Below are positions 19,460-29,091 of a stretch of 52,694 nt of DNA, in pieces; positions within the stretch are counted from its first letter, which is position 1; each line of letters opens with the position of its first letter. The stretch spans positions 1-52,694 of the forward strand of contig JAOUHF010000004.1 of the NCBI GenBank assembly GCA_029865325.1, given 5' to 3'. The notes beneath the pieces are model-generated. The model was not told where the DNA came from, searched no databases, and saw only the letters and a program-made list of their open reading frames with translations. The stretch comes from Thermoleophilia bacterium. Lineage in GTDB: Bacteria > Actinomycetota > Thermoleophilia > Gaiellales > Gaiellaceae. Made by a program: the position numbers and the translations under genes.

Positions 19460-19856
19460 CGCCAACGCTCCCTTCGATCGCGCTTACGTGACCCGCCCAC
19501 TGGGTGCGGTCCCAGATCTCGATGTGGTCGTGCACCCCGGCGACGACGACGTCCTTGCCGAGGCCTGCGTGCGTGAGGAGGTCAGGTGGAACGAGCACTC
19601 GCCCCTGCTTGTCGAGCTCGGCGACCGAGGCGCCCGCAAACAGGTAGCGCTTCATCTCGCGAGCTTCCCGCGTGAGCGAGTCCAGATCGGCGATTCGCGC
19701 GATGCTCGCGTCCCAGCTCCCCCGCGGGTACACGTCGATGTTCCGGTCGATGCCGCGCGCGAGGACGACACCGGCGGACAGCGCATCGCGGAACTTCGCC
19801 GGCAGCGTGAGCCGGTTCTTCTCGTCGACCGTGTGCTCGTGTTTTCCGTAGAACAT
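19425..19856 (-). CDS. mraZ: Transcriptional regulator MraZ
   Basis: MraZ is a ring-shaped DNA-binding protein with two SpoVT-AbrB half-domains. Both DXXXR motifs are visible: VDEKNRLTLPAKFR (first repeat) and LDKQGRVLVPPDLL (second repeat). The start is the ATG at 19856 (MFYGKHEHTVD); the track ORF runs 54 residues further upstream through the operator and is not real there. At 143 residues it has normal length. It heads the dcw cluster. In E. coli, MraZ represses its own operon by binding direct repeats upstream, and matching repeats are present here at 19873-19912. Confidence 0.95.
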   Translation of the reverse strand: MFYGKHEHTVDEKNRLTLPAKFRDALSAGVVLARGIDRNIDVYPRGSWDASIARIADLDSLTREAREMKRYLFAGASVAELDKQGRVLVPPDLLTHAGLGKDVVVAGVHDHIEIWDRTQWAGHVSAIEGSVGDVAERAADRRS

Positions 19857-19872
19857 CGAAGCGTCCGGGGTG

Positions 19873-19912
19873 GTCTTCCCACGGAGCCCCACCTTACTCC
19901 ACTTTCCCCCAC
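19873..19912 (-). promoter_or_regulatory. MraZ-type operator: four GTGG boxes at 10-base spacing
   Basis: Upstream of mraZ the minus strand reads GTGGGGGAAA, GTGGAGTAAG, GTGGGGCTCC, GTGGGAAGAC: four consecutive 10-base units each starting GTGG(G/A). Known MraZ-binding sites are TGGG(A/G) direct repeats with the same 10-base period, one helical turn. The array ends 16 bases before the mraZ ATG. I see no clear -10 box between it and the start, so the promoter probably overlaps the array or lies in the end of the PfkB gene. Confidence 0.85.
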
Positions 19913-19947
19913 TGCGCAACCCCTGCGCCCCACTCGGCGCCGGAGCT

Positions 19948-20763
19948 TTAGGGAAGCGGAACGTGCTCGGCGTGCACCCCGGCGCCCGCGAGGGCGCCTG
20001 CGCCACACTGAGCGGCAAAGTCGAGAGCCGCTAGCCCGTCCAGCCCTGCACCAAGGGCGAAGGCAAGACCGGCAGCAAAGCAGTCGCCGGCGCCGTACGA
20101 GTCGACCGTCGTCAGTGGAAGTGGAGCCGCCGAATACGGTCCTCCCGGCTGCGCCCAGCCGCCGAGGGCACCCGACGTCGTCACGACGAGGCGCGGCTCC
20201 GGGGCGAGATCGCCCGGCCGGTAGAGCTCCGCCTCGTCCTTCCCGCTGCCCACGAGCGCATCGAGCTCGACTGCGACCTGCCGTAGCGTGGCCAGCTCGC
20301 GCGCGGTTGCAACCAGAACGCGCGCCCGCCGGGCGAGCAGCAGCGCATCAGCGTCTCCGGCGCAGAAATACACCGCGTCGCAGAGTGCAAGCTCGTGCCA
20401 CGGAAGCGCGTCGTCGTGACCTCGTGGATGGAGCTTCATGCCGATCGTCGTGATCGTGCGCTCGCCCATCTCGTCCACGAACGTGACTCCGCTCCTCTGC
20501 AGAGCGCCCGCAGCCGACGCGTGCACCTCGATCCCGCGCTCCTCGAGCTCGAGCCTCGCACGCTCTCCATGATCGTCCGCGCCAAGCGCCGTGAAGAACC
20601 GCACCGAGTCGGCAAGTCGGGCAAGCTGCACGGCGGCGACGACCCCTCCTCCGGCCGCCTGCTCCCAGGACTCCGCCGCATGGACGATCTCGCCGGGGCC
20701 GGGCACGTGCTCAACCGGAACGAACTTCATCCACTCCACATGTCCGACGACGGCGACCTTCAT
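19948..20763 (-). CDS. PfkB/ribokinase-family sugar kinase
   Basis: This 271-residue protein starts MKVAVVGHVEWMKFVPVEHVPGPGE and contains the N-terminal glycine motif AAGGGVVAAVQLARL. Near the C-terminus it has the PfkB signature TTVDSYGAGDCFAAGLAFAL, with the catalytic-base Asp in GAGDCF. It would phosphorylate a sugar or nucleoside with ATP; the substrate cannot be told. It is short for the family (usually about 300) but complete at both ends. It is read in the same direction as mraZ and ends just before the MraZ operator, so it may contribute read-through into the dcw cluster. Confidence 0.85.
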   Translation of the reverse strand: MKVAVVGHVEWMKFVPVEHVPGPGEIVHAAESWEQAAGGGVVAAVQLARLADSVRFFTALGADDHGERARLELEERGIEVHASAAGALQRSGVTFVDEMGERTITTIGMKLHPRGHDDALPWHELALCDAVYFCAGDADALLLARRARVLVATARELATLRQVAVELDALVGSGKDEAELYRPGDLAPEPRLVVTTSGALGGWAQPGGPYSAAPLPLTTVDSYGAGDCFAAGLAFALGAGLDGLAALDFAAQCGAGALAGAGVHAEHVPLP

Positions 20764-20800
20764 ATGGGCATGCTCACAAATGCGCGCCGCCGTGCGTTGG

Positions 20801-21271
20801 ATGACGATGATGCACGCGGTGACGATTCCTCCGTTCGAGCACTTCTACGAGCAGCACCGCATCGAGGTGCACCGCTTGCTTCGGCGCCGTCTGGGGACCG
20901 ATCGAGCCGACGACGCGTTCCAGGAGACCTTCCTTCGGGCGCTCAGGGCGTATCGCCGTCTCGAGCACGGCGAGCATCTTCGGGCCTGGGTGCTCACGAT
21001 CGCGCAGAACGTCGCACTCGACGCGCTTCGCCGATCGAGGCCGAGTGCCGAACTCGTCGAAACCGGCATCGAGGACTCGCGGCCCGCATACGAAGATCTC
21101 GCCGATCTGACCGACGGACTGCCGCCGAAGGAACGCGCCGCCGTCGTGCTTCGCTACGGCTACGACCTGTCCTACGACCAGATCGCCTCGGCGCTCGGGT
21201 CGACCCCGGATGCGGCGCGTCAGGCCGCGTCAACGGGGATCCGCAGACTGCGAAGGAGCGCATCCTCATGA
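20801..21271 (+). CDS. ECF-type RNA polymerase sigma factor
   Basis: This 156-residue protein has sigma region 2 (FEHFYEQHRIEVHRLLRRRLG, then DDAFQETFLRALRAY, RAWVLTIAQNVALDALRR). It also has sigma region 4 (LPPKERAAVVLRYGYDLSYDQIASALG, TPDAARQAASTGIRRLRR). There is no sigma 3 domain. I chose the ATG at 20801 (MTMMHAV); ATG 20780 and 20810 are also possible, and the track's start at 20591 lies inside the divergent kinase gene. The stop overlaps the next start as ATGA. No anti-sigma gene is adjacent; the partner gene is instead a DNA alkyltransferase. Confidence 0.88.
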   Translation: MTMMHAVTIPPFEHFYEQHRIEVHRLLRRRLGTDRADDAFQETFLRALRAYRRLEHGEHLRAWVLTIAQNVALDALRRSRPSAELVETGIEDSRPAYEDLADLTDGLPPKERAAVVLRYGYDLSYDQIASALGSTPDAARQAASTGIRRLRRSASS

Positions 21272-21825
21272 CTGTCTCTTCCGACCTCGACCGTCGCTTC
21301 CGCGAAGCCGCGGTCGCACTCGACTTGGTCGATATGGGCTTTGACGTCGTCGACACGCCGATCGGCCAGCTGTTCGTGGCCGCGTCCACTCGTGGGCTCG
21401 CAGCCATCTCGTTCGAGGCAGACCCGGACAATCAGCTCGAGCGACTGGCCCGAATCGCCGGACCTGCCGTCCTCCGCTCGCCGAAGTCGGTTGACGCGGC
21501 GCGTCGCGAGCTCGACGAGTACTTCGCCGGGCGGCGCCGCGTGTTCGACCTCGCCCTAGATCTCCGCGCGCTTCCACAATTCACGGTGTCGGTCCTCCAC
21601 GAGCTCGCGCGCGTGCCGTTCGGGGAGACGACGACGTACGGCGCACTGGCAGCCGCGGTCGGGCGGCCGCGGGCAGCTCGTGCAGTCGGGACCGTGATGA
21701 ACCGAAACCGCATTCCGATTGTCTTGCCGTGCCATCGGGTCATCGGGTCCGGCGGCGACCTCGTCGGCTACGCGGGTGGGCTCGACCTGAAGATCACGCT
21801 CCTCGAGCTCGAGGGTGCGCGGTAA
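21268..21825 (+). CDS. ogt: Methylated-DNA--protein-cysteine methyltransferase
   Basis: This suicide enzyme moves alkyl groups from O6-alkylguanine to its own cysteine. The acceptor is Cys155 in IVLPCHRVIGSGG, with the upstream YGALAAAVGRPRAARAVGTVMNRN helix-turn-helix and Arg finger region. An N-terminal ribonuclease H-like domain (VDTPIGQLFVAASTRGL) is present. About 25 residues ahead of it (SSDLDRRFREAAVALDL) are not part of the usual core. The start ATG at 21268 overlaps the sigma-factor stop and has GAAGGAG upstream. The track ORF beginning at 20395 fuses it to out-of-frame sequence. Length from the chosen start is 185 residues. Confidence 0.93.
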   Translation: MTVSSDLDRRFREAAVALDLVDMGFDVVDTPIGQLFVAASTRGLAAISFEADPDNQLERLARIAGPAVLRSPKSVDAARRELDEYFAGRRRVFDLALDLRALPQFTVSVLHELARVPFGETTTYGALAAAVGRPRAARAVGTVMNRNRIPIVLPCHRVIGSGGDLVGYAGGLDLKITLLELEGAR

Positions 21826-21840
21826 GGCGAGGCGGGCATC

Positions 21841-22515
21841 TCACCACTCGAGCAGCCGGTACCCCACGCCCCACACGTTCACGATGTAGCGGTCGTCGTC
21901 CGCGATTCGCAACTTCTTCCGCAGCCGCGAGGCGTGGGATTCCAAAGTGCGTGTGCGCCCGAGAGCCCGGAATTCCCAGACCTCCCGTAGCAGCTCCTCC
22001 TTCGTGAAAACGCGATACGGCTCCACCGCGAGCCTCGTGAGGAGCTCGAACTCCTTCGCCGAGAGGACGACGAGCGTGTCGCGCACCGAAACGCGTCGCG
22101 TCCGCTTGTCGATGACGAGGTCGCCCGCGACGAGCACGTCGGCGGCACCGACGGAGCTTCGGCGCAGGAGCGCACGGATTCGTGCGAGCAGCTCGTCGTA
22201 CACGAAGGGCCGGCCCATGACGTCGTCGGCACCGCGATCCAGAGCGCGCACGCGATCGACATGATCCGCCGACTGAGCGAGCAGGATCACCGGCACGTTT
22301 CGATCCCACGTGCGCCCCGGCTCGCCACTCCGCAGTCGAAGACAAAGATCGAGCTCTGCAAGGAGCACGACGTCCGGGTGAGCCCGCTCGGCGAGCTCGA
22401 GCGCCTCGCTCCGGCGTGCTGCGCCGAGAACGTCGAAGCCGTCGTCGCGCAGCTGGCGCCCCAGGTACTCGCGAATCTCAAGCTCGGGTTCGGCGACGAG
22501 GACGGCGCTCGGCAT
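21841..22515 (-). CDS. OmpR-family response regulator with degenerate receiver
   Basis: This 224-residue protein has an N-terminal receiver-like domain and a C-terminal winged helix (SAKEFELLTRLAVEPYRVFTKEELLREVW, RTRTLESHASRLRKKL, YIVNVWGVGYRL). The receiver lacks the phosphoacceptor Asp: the beta-3 end reads VVLLAELDLCL, putting Ala53 where Asp is expected. The switch-region lysine is Arg102 (MGRPF for the usual TKPF). It is therefore unlikely to work by normal phosphorylation. No kinase gene is adjacent. It lies downstream of ubiB on the same strand, behind a possible terminator stem-loop. Confidence 0.88.
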   Translation of the reverse strand: MPSAVLVAEPELEIREYLGRQLRDDGFDVLGAARRSEALELAERAHPDVVLLAELDLCLRLRSGEPGRTWDRNVPVILLAQSADHVDRVRALDRGADDVMGRPFVYDELLARIRALLRRSSVGAADVLVAGDLVIDKRTRRVSVRDTLVVLSAKEFELLTRLAVEPYRVFTKEELLREVWEFRALGRTRTLESHASRLRKKLRIADDDRYIVNVWGVGYRLLEW

Positions 22516-22601
22516 GACGCCGACGGTAGCCCGACTCCCACTTGGGCGCCAGATGTTCTTTGCAGCGGATCCGTGACAAGCGTTCCTCAGCTGTCCGGCC
22601 C

Positions 22602-22620
22602 GGACTCGGCCCGAGTCTCC
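22602..22620 (-). terminator. Possible stem-loop after ubiB
   Basis: Just downstream of the ubiB stop is GGACTC-GGCCC-GAGTC (plus-strand reading), a GC-rich stem-loop containing the palindrome GACTCGGGCCGAGTC on the minus strand. There is no U-run after it, so termination is only a suggestion. The remaining spacer up to the response regulator start shows no convincing promoter; TTGTCA is present, but a good -10 is not. Confidence 0.3.
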
Positions 22621-22623
22621 GAG

Positions 22624-24291
22624 CTAGAGCCGGCCGTGGCGGAGAATGCCCCAGACGAGCCAGATTCCGAAGACGCTCGAGATGACGAAGCCAACGAGCG
22701 CGAGCAAATTGATGCCTGCGGCGTGCGGCCCGCTCTCGGCAAAGACGCCGATCATCGCCGATCCGAGAAGCCCTCCGACAATCACGAGGGCGACCGCGAT
22801 GCGATTCGTCGCCTTGTCGATGTGATCGTCGAGCTCGTCGATGCCCGGGTTCTCGATCCGAACCTGGAACGTCCCCTGCCGAAGGCTTTCGAGAATGTCG
22901 CTCACCTGGTACGGAAGCTCGCGGGCGACCGAGCCGAGCGCGAGCATCTCCGCACGCGCCCGCTGCGACATCACGCGAGGATGGAACCGCTCGACGAGCA
23001 GTCCTCGCGCGTACGGCCTGGCAATCTCGAACACGTTGAAGTCCGGATAAACCTCCTGTCCAACCGAGGCGAGCGTGGCAATCGCCTTGTCGAGCATCAC
23101 GAAACGACTTGGCAGCCGCAAGTTCAACGAGTAGATGAGTTGGAACCCCTCGCGGATCACCTGGAGTGGGTCGATGTCCGAGAGCCGAGTGCCGTAATAG
23201 CGATCGAAGAGAACGCGCAGCTCGGCACGGAACTCCTGCTCGCGCTCGGGCGCGTAGCGAACACCGAGCTCGCGCAGCCGCCTTGGAATGGCGTCGATGT
23301 TCTCGGTCGCCGCGTCGACGAAGAGCCGCGTCAGCTTGGCCATGTCCTCGTCGGTGAGCTTCTCGGCCTGCCCGAAGTCGACGAGCCCCAGCTCGCCGGA
23401 GTCGAGGACGAAGATGTTCGCCGGATGCGGATCGGCGTGGAAGAAGCCGTGGCGGAACACCATCGTCATCCACGCGTCCGCCAGCGAATAGGCGATGTCA
23501 CGCCGCTCATCCGGTCGGAGCGCCACCAGATTGAGGTCGGCAACCTTCATTCCTCGTAGGTACTCGAGCGTGAGGACGCGTGCGGTGGAGTACTGCCGGA
23601 TGACCCGTGGCACGACGACGCCGTCCGTGCGGGCGAAGTTCCGGTGGAAGAGCTCCGCATTCCGCGCCTCGTGCCCGTAGTCGAGCTCGAGGCGTATTGA
23701 GCGCGCGAACTCGTCCACAAGCTCTTGCGGGTCCATGAACTCAAGTGCCCGCACGCGCTCCTTCAGAAGCTTGGCCGCCTGGTAGAGAAGCCCGATGTCG
23801 GCCTCGATCTGGCCGGCTGCCGTCGGCCGCTGCACCTTTACGGCGACCTCCTGCCCGTCTGGAAGTACCGCACGATGCACCTGTCCGATCGACGCAGACG
23901 CGATCGGCATCGGGTCGAACTCGAGAAACGCCTGCTCGATGGTGAGGCCTAGCTCAGCCTCCACGACCTCCTGTATCTGCTCGAACGGAATTGGAGAGGC
24001 GTCGTCCTGCAGGCCGCGAAGCTCGGCGACGATGTCCGGCGGGACGACATCCGGTCTCGTCGAGAGGAGTTGGCCGAACTTGACGAAGGTCGGCCCGAGC
24101 TCGTCGAGCATCTCGCGCAAACGGCGCCCGCGGTCCGAGCCAGTCGCGGTCGTCGCGCCCTCCACCCCGGCCGTGAGGTCGTCCAGGCGGTTTCTCCGGA
24201 GGAAGTAGCCGAACCCATGCCGCGCCGCCACCTGAGCGATCTCCGAGAGGCGGCTGAACCCTCCCTGAGACCGCGTCTGCGAGCTGGCCAT
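22624..24291 (-). CDS. UbiB/ABC1-family atypical protein kinase
   Basis: This 555-residue member of the AarF/ABC1/UbiB family has all the defining motifs. These are the KxGQ motif (TFVKFGQLLSTRPDVVP), the Ala-rich nucleotide loop (ASASIGQVHRA), VAVKVQRP, the catalytic-like HADPHPANIFV and the metal-binding VDFGQ. Two C-terminal membrane segments follow (IAVALVIVGGLLGSAMIGVFA and INLLALVGFVISSVFGIWLVWGIL). UbiB proteins are ATPases that act in quinone or lipid metabolism at the membrane. A phasin-like protein gene lies 32 bases upstream in the same operon. The precise substrate is unknown. Confidence 0.92.
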   Translation of the reverse strand: MASSQTRSQGGFSRLSEIAQVAARHGFGYFLRRNRLDDLTAGVEGATTATGSDRGRRLREMLDELGPTFVKFGQLLSTRPDVVPPDIVAELRGLQDDASPIPFEQIQEVVEAELGLTIEQAFLEFDPMPIASASIGQVHRAVLPDGQEVAVKVQRPTAAGQIEADIGLLYQAAKLLKERVRALEFMDPQELVDEFARSIRLELDYGHEARNAELFHRNFARTDGVVVPRVIRQYSTARVLTLEYLRGMKVADLNLVALRPDERRDIAYSLADAWMTMVFRHGFFHADPHPANIFVLDSGELGLVDFGQAEKLTDEDMAKLTRLFVDAATENIDAIPRRLRELGVRYAPEREQEFRAELRVLFDRYYGTRLSDIDPLQVIREGFQLIYSLNLRLPSRFVMLDKAIATLASVGQEVYPDFNVFEIARPYARGLLVERFHPRVMSQRARAEMLALGSVARELPYQVSDILESLRQGTFQVRIENPGIDELDDHIDKATNRIAVALVIVGGLLGSAMIGVFAESGPHAAGINLLALVGFVISSVFGIWLVWGILRHGRL

Positions 24292-24323
24292 GCCGCGATT
24301 GTAGGGACGACCCGGGTTTTGCT

Positions 24324-24650
24324 CTAGGCCCGCTCGAGAAGCCTTAGGCGATGCTCGATCTGTGCCACGCGCAGCTCGAGCTCGTCCACGACCTCCCGTG
24401 AAGCCACCCCAACCTCGGCCGCGACCCGCGACGCTGCGCTTCCGGTGCTGTCACCGAGACGGCCCGCCTCTCGGCGCCAGCTTTCCAGGACATCCGCGAC
24501 CGCTGCTCGCACCTCGTCACGCTCGACTCCTAGACGGCTTGCAATCTCGTCGGCGAGACGATCGGCGCGTCCGGCCGCGAGAGCCACGGCGCCGAGCCCG
24601 GCCAACGTGAGCGTCTCCAGTGGGTTCCGATCGCTAGCGGGATCGGCCAT
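24324..24650 (-). CDS. Phasin-like coiled-coil protein
   Basis: This 108-residue soluble protein contains a short hydrophobic helix (LETLTLAGLGAVALAAGRADRLADEIASRLG) typical of phasin/PHA-regulator-like proteins. A helical middle and a C-terminal heptad helix (VVDELELRVAQIEHRLRLLE) follow. I started it at the ATG at 24650, 17 bases inside secDF; the track ORF extends 48 residues further into secDF. Phasins coat polyhydroxyalkanoate granules, but many actinobacterial relatives lie beside UbiB genes with no PHA genes nearby, as here. I would not infer PHA storage from it. Confidence 0.7.
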   Translation of the reverse strand: MADPASDRNPLETLTLAGLGAVALAAGRADRLADEIASRLGVERDEVRAAVADVLESWRREAGRLGDSTGSAASRVAAEVGVASREVVDELELRVAQIEHRLRLLERA

Positions 24651-27402
24651 GAGGTCTCGATGCGCGTCGTTGGCGCCGGCGTTCTCGCTTGGAGGACGCC
24701 GCGGACCCGGATGCAGGCGCACCGGCCGCGGGCACGCGCTCCGCCACCGAAGCCTCGTCGTCGACCCCGCCATCCGCCGACATGCCGTCCTCACTCGCGA
24801 CGATCTCCGCCGCCTCCATCGCGAGCGTGCCGCCTACCGTGGTAATGCCCTCGAGCGCGCCGAGGTCGTCCCGACGGCGGGCGAACTCCGGTTCTCGCTC
24901 CTTGAGAGCGGCGACCAGCGGTGCGGCGAGGAAGATCGACGAATACGCGCCAGAGCCGATGCCCACGAGGAGCGCAAAAGCGAAGTCCTTCAGCGTGTCC
25001 CCGCCGAAGACGTAGAGCGACGCGACCGGAAGCAACGTGATGAGAGTCGTGGCCAGGGACCGCGGGAGCACTTCCCACATCGAAACGTTTCCGATGACGC
25101 GGAACGACGCGCGCCGCATGAGTGGGACGTTTTCTCGCATGCGGTCGAAGACGATGATCGTGTCGTAGATCGAGTAACCAAGCACGGTGAGGACCGCGGC
25201 GACGGTTGCGGTCGAGACTTCCCTGCCGGTGAGCGCGTAGATCCCGACGGTGATGACGACGTCGTGTGCGAGTGCGACGAGGACGCCGATCGAGTACTTC
25301 CATTGGAAGCGCACCGAGATATACGCAACGATCAGCAGCAGGCTCACCAAGATCGCGAGCAGCGCGTTGTTGGCGATCTGGCGGCCGAAGCTCTCGGAGA
25401 CACTCTTTGCACCGAAGGCCGTTGCGTTCACGGTGTCGGCGAGACCTTGCTGCAGCACGCTTTGCTCGTCGCCGGTCAGCGACTCCGTGCGGATCTGGAA
25501 GCTCGTGTAGTTGCCTTCGACAGACCGTCCGCGCCCTTGAATGACAGCGCCTGCCTGACCGATCTCGGCCGCCTGGTTACGCACTTCTTCGAGGGAGGTG
25601 GGCTCCGGCGTTCGGAAGCTGAGCTGGGTGCCGCCCTTGAAGTCGATACCTAGGTTGAGCCCGTTGTATGCGATCGCCGCGATCGAGAGCACAACGACGA
25701 TGCCCGAGATCGCAAACCAGATGCGGCGTCTGCCGATGTAGTCCCACCGAAGCCAGCTCGGAATCCCTTGCCCGGTCGTGCCCATGAAGCGCGGGTTGTC
25801 GATCCAGCCGAAGCCGCCGATGAGGGCCAGAATTGCGCGGGTGGCGAGCACAGCGGTCAGCATCGACAGCGCGGTTCCGAGCAGCAGCATGAGGGCGAAT
25901 CCGCGCACGCTCGCCGTCGCGACGGAGAACAGGACCATCGCAGTGATCGCAGTGACGACGTTCGCGTCGACGATCGTCGCGAAGCCCTTTTTGTACCCCT
26001 GCGCGATGGCAGCGCGCACCGATCTCCCAGCGCGGACCTCTTCCTTGATGCGCTCGAAGATGACGATGTTCGCGTCCGCCGCCACTCCAAAGGTAAGCAC
26101 CAGGCCGGCGAAGCCCGGCAGCGTGAGGGTGACGTTGAAGAGGAGGATCGTCGCGTACAGGAAGGCCGCGTAGATCCCGAGCCCGGCGACCGCCACCAAA
26201 CCGAGGAAGCGGTAGAAGATCAACAGGAAGATTGCAACGAGGATCAGGCCGCCGATCGCGGCGAGCTGCGCCTCGGCGAGTGAGTCCTTGCCGAGCGTGG
26301 CGGAGATGTCCGTGCGGTCGAGCGTCTCGAACTTGACCGGGAGCGCGCCAGTCTGGAGCACGAGGGCGATCTCCTTCGCCTCCTGGAACGAGTCGAGACC
26401 CTCGATCTGGGCGCGGCTTCCGCCGATGCCGCCAGAGAGGCTCGAGTCCGTGTAGTCGATCTGCGGGAACGTCTTGATCTCGCGGTCGAGGACGATCGCG
26501 AAGTGCTGCGGCTGGTTGCGCAGCTTGCCGCGGATCCACTCGTCGCGAGTGATCTTCTCGAACTTGTCCGAGCCCTTGCCGGTGAACTCCATGGTCACGA
26601 TCGGCCGCCCGGATGAGCCGGGGCTCGTGTCGAAGTCCGCGCGGGTCCCGGAGAGCTTGAGGTCCTCACCCGTCATCTGCGGGACGTTCGGCGGGTCGTA
26701 CTTGAAGAGGTAGTAGTACGGGCGATCGGGCGCCACGCCGCTTCCCTGCGGCCCGCCCGGACACACGACCGCACCTTCCCCACACGAGATGACGACCATC
26801 TTCTCGGGCACCTCGAATACCTCGCGACCTGCGCGGAGCTTGCCGCCCGACTTCTTGAGCGCTTCCTCCTCCGATGCGTACGGCCCGGAGACGACGCGCT
26901 CCGTCTTGCGGTTCACGACGTAGAACTCAGCGGGCGTGCCGTCCTTCGCCTGTGACTGAACCTTCGCAAGCAACTCATACAGCGACGCGTGCTCGACGGG
27001 CTCGCCGCGAATGGAGACCGAGGGCCCGACGAGCGACGTCTCGAGGTCGTAGAGCTCGAGCTGCGCCGTGGTGCCGATGATCTCGGCTGCGGCCTCCGGG
27101 TCCTTGACGCCCGGAAGCTGGATCACGATCTGATCGTCGCCTTGGGTGTAGATGGAGGGCTCGCTCACACCGAGCTTGTCGACGCGGTTCCGCATGATGT
27201 CGACCGACCGATCGAGGTCCTCCTGCGTGAGATCGCGATCCGGCGGTGGAACCGCTTGCAGGGTGACCTCGAGGCCACCCTGAAGATCGAGCCCGAGCGT
27301 CGGCTTCTGTTGGATCGGCGAACCGGGGATGGCGAGCAGCGCTACGCCCACCAGCGCGGCGGCCAGCAGGGCGACGATCAAGGTGGAGGAACGCCGGTTC
27401 AA
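24634..27402 (-). CDS. secDF: SecDF, fused protein-export membrane proteins SecD and SecF
   Basis: This single 922-residue chain joins both RND-type subunits that use the proton gradient to help Sec translocation. The SecD half has KPTLGLDLQGGLEVTL (D1), a large periplasmic P1 domain and FGVAADANIVIFERIKEE (D4). The SecF half begins near FAISGIVVVLSIAAIAYNGLNLGIDFKGGTQL and includes LGYSIYDTIIVFDRMREN. Roughly twelve membrane segments are seen. P1 carries an insertion with two cysteines (VVISCGEGAVVCPGG) that could form a disulfide. An acidic-to-basic tail ends in KRERRRQRRASRPHGRSR. The yajC gene precedes it by 15 bases. Confidence 0.96.
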   Translation of the reverse strand: MNRRSSTLIVALLAAALVGVALLAIPGSPIQQKPTLGLDLQGGLEVTLQAVPPPDRDLTQEDLDRSVDIMRNRVDKLGVSEPSIYTQGDDQIVIQLPGVKDPEAAAEIIGTTAQLELYDLETSLVGPSVSIRGEPVEHASLYELLAKVQSQAKDGTPAEFYVVNRKTERVVSGPYASEEEALKKSGGKLRAGREVFEVPEKMVVISCGEGAVVCPGGPQGSGVAPDRPYYYLFKYDPPNVPQMTGEDLKLSGTRADFDTSPGSSGRPIVTMEFTGKGSDKFEKITRDEWIRGKLRNQPQHFAIVLDREIKTFPQIDYTDSSLSGGIGGSRAQIEGLDSFQEAKEIALVLQTGALPVKFETLDRTDISATLGKDSLAEAQLAAIGGLILVAIFLLIFYRFLGLVAVAGLGIYAAFLYATILLFNVTLTLPGFAGLVLTFGVAADANIVIFERIKEEVRAGRSVRAAIAQGYKKGFATIVDANVVTAITAMVLFSVATASVRGFALMLLLGTALSMLTAVLATRAILALIGGFGWIDNPRFMGTTGQGIPSWLRWDYIGRRRIWFAISGIVVVLSIAAIAYNGLNLGIDFKGGTQLSFRTPEPTSLEEVRNQAAEIGQAGAVIQGRGRSVEGNYTSFQIRTESLTGDEQSVLQQGLADTVNATAFGAKSVSESFGRQIANNALLAILVSLLLIVAYISVRFQWKYSIGVLVALAHDVVITVGIYALTGREVSTATVAAVLTVLGYSIYDTIIVFDRMRENVPLMRRASFRVIGNVSMWEVLPRSLATTLITLLPVASLYVFGGDTLKDFAFALLVGIGSGAYSSIFLAAPLVAALKEREPEFARRRDDLGALEGITTVGGTLAMEAAEIVASEDGMSADGGVDDEASVAERVPAAGAPASGSAASSKRERRRQRRASRPHGRSR

Positions 27403-27417
27403 GGCAGGCGGCTCAGG

Positions 27418-29009
<1,592 letters not shown>

Positions 29010-29091
29010 CTAGTCGCGAAGTGCAGACCCATGGGACACGACATCGCGTCGGAACTGCGACAAGTGCACGGTCTGCTCTCACCGCCGCCAG

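Noticed and set aside
22478-23473. 331-residue minus-strand ORF in another frame of ubiB
   Set aside because: UbiB motifs occupy the other frame; this product is arginine-rich low-complexity sequence.
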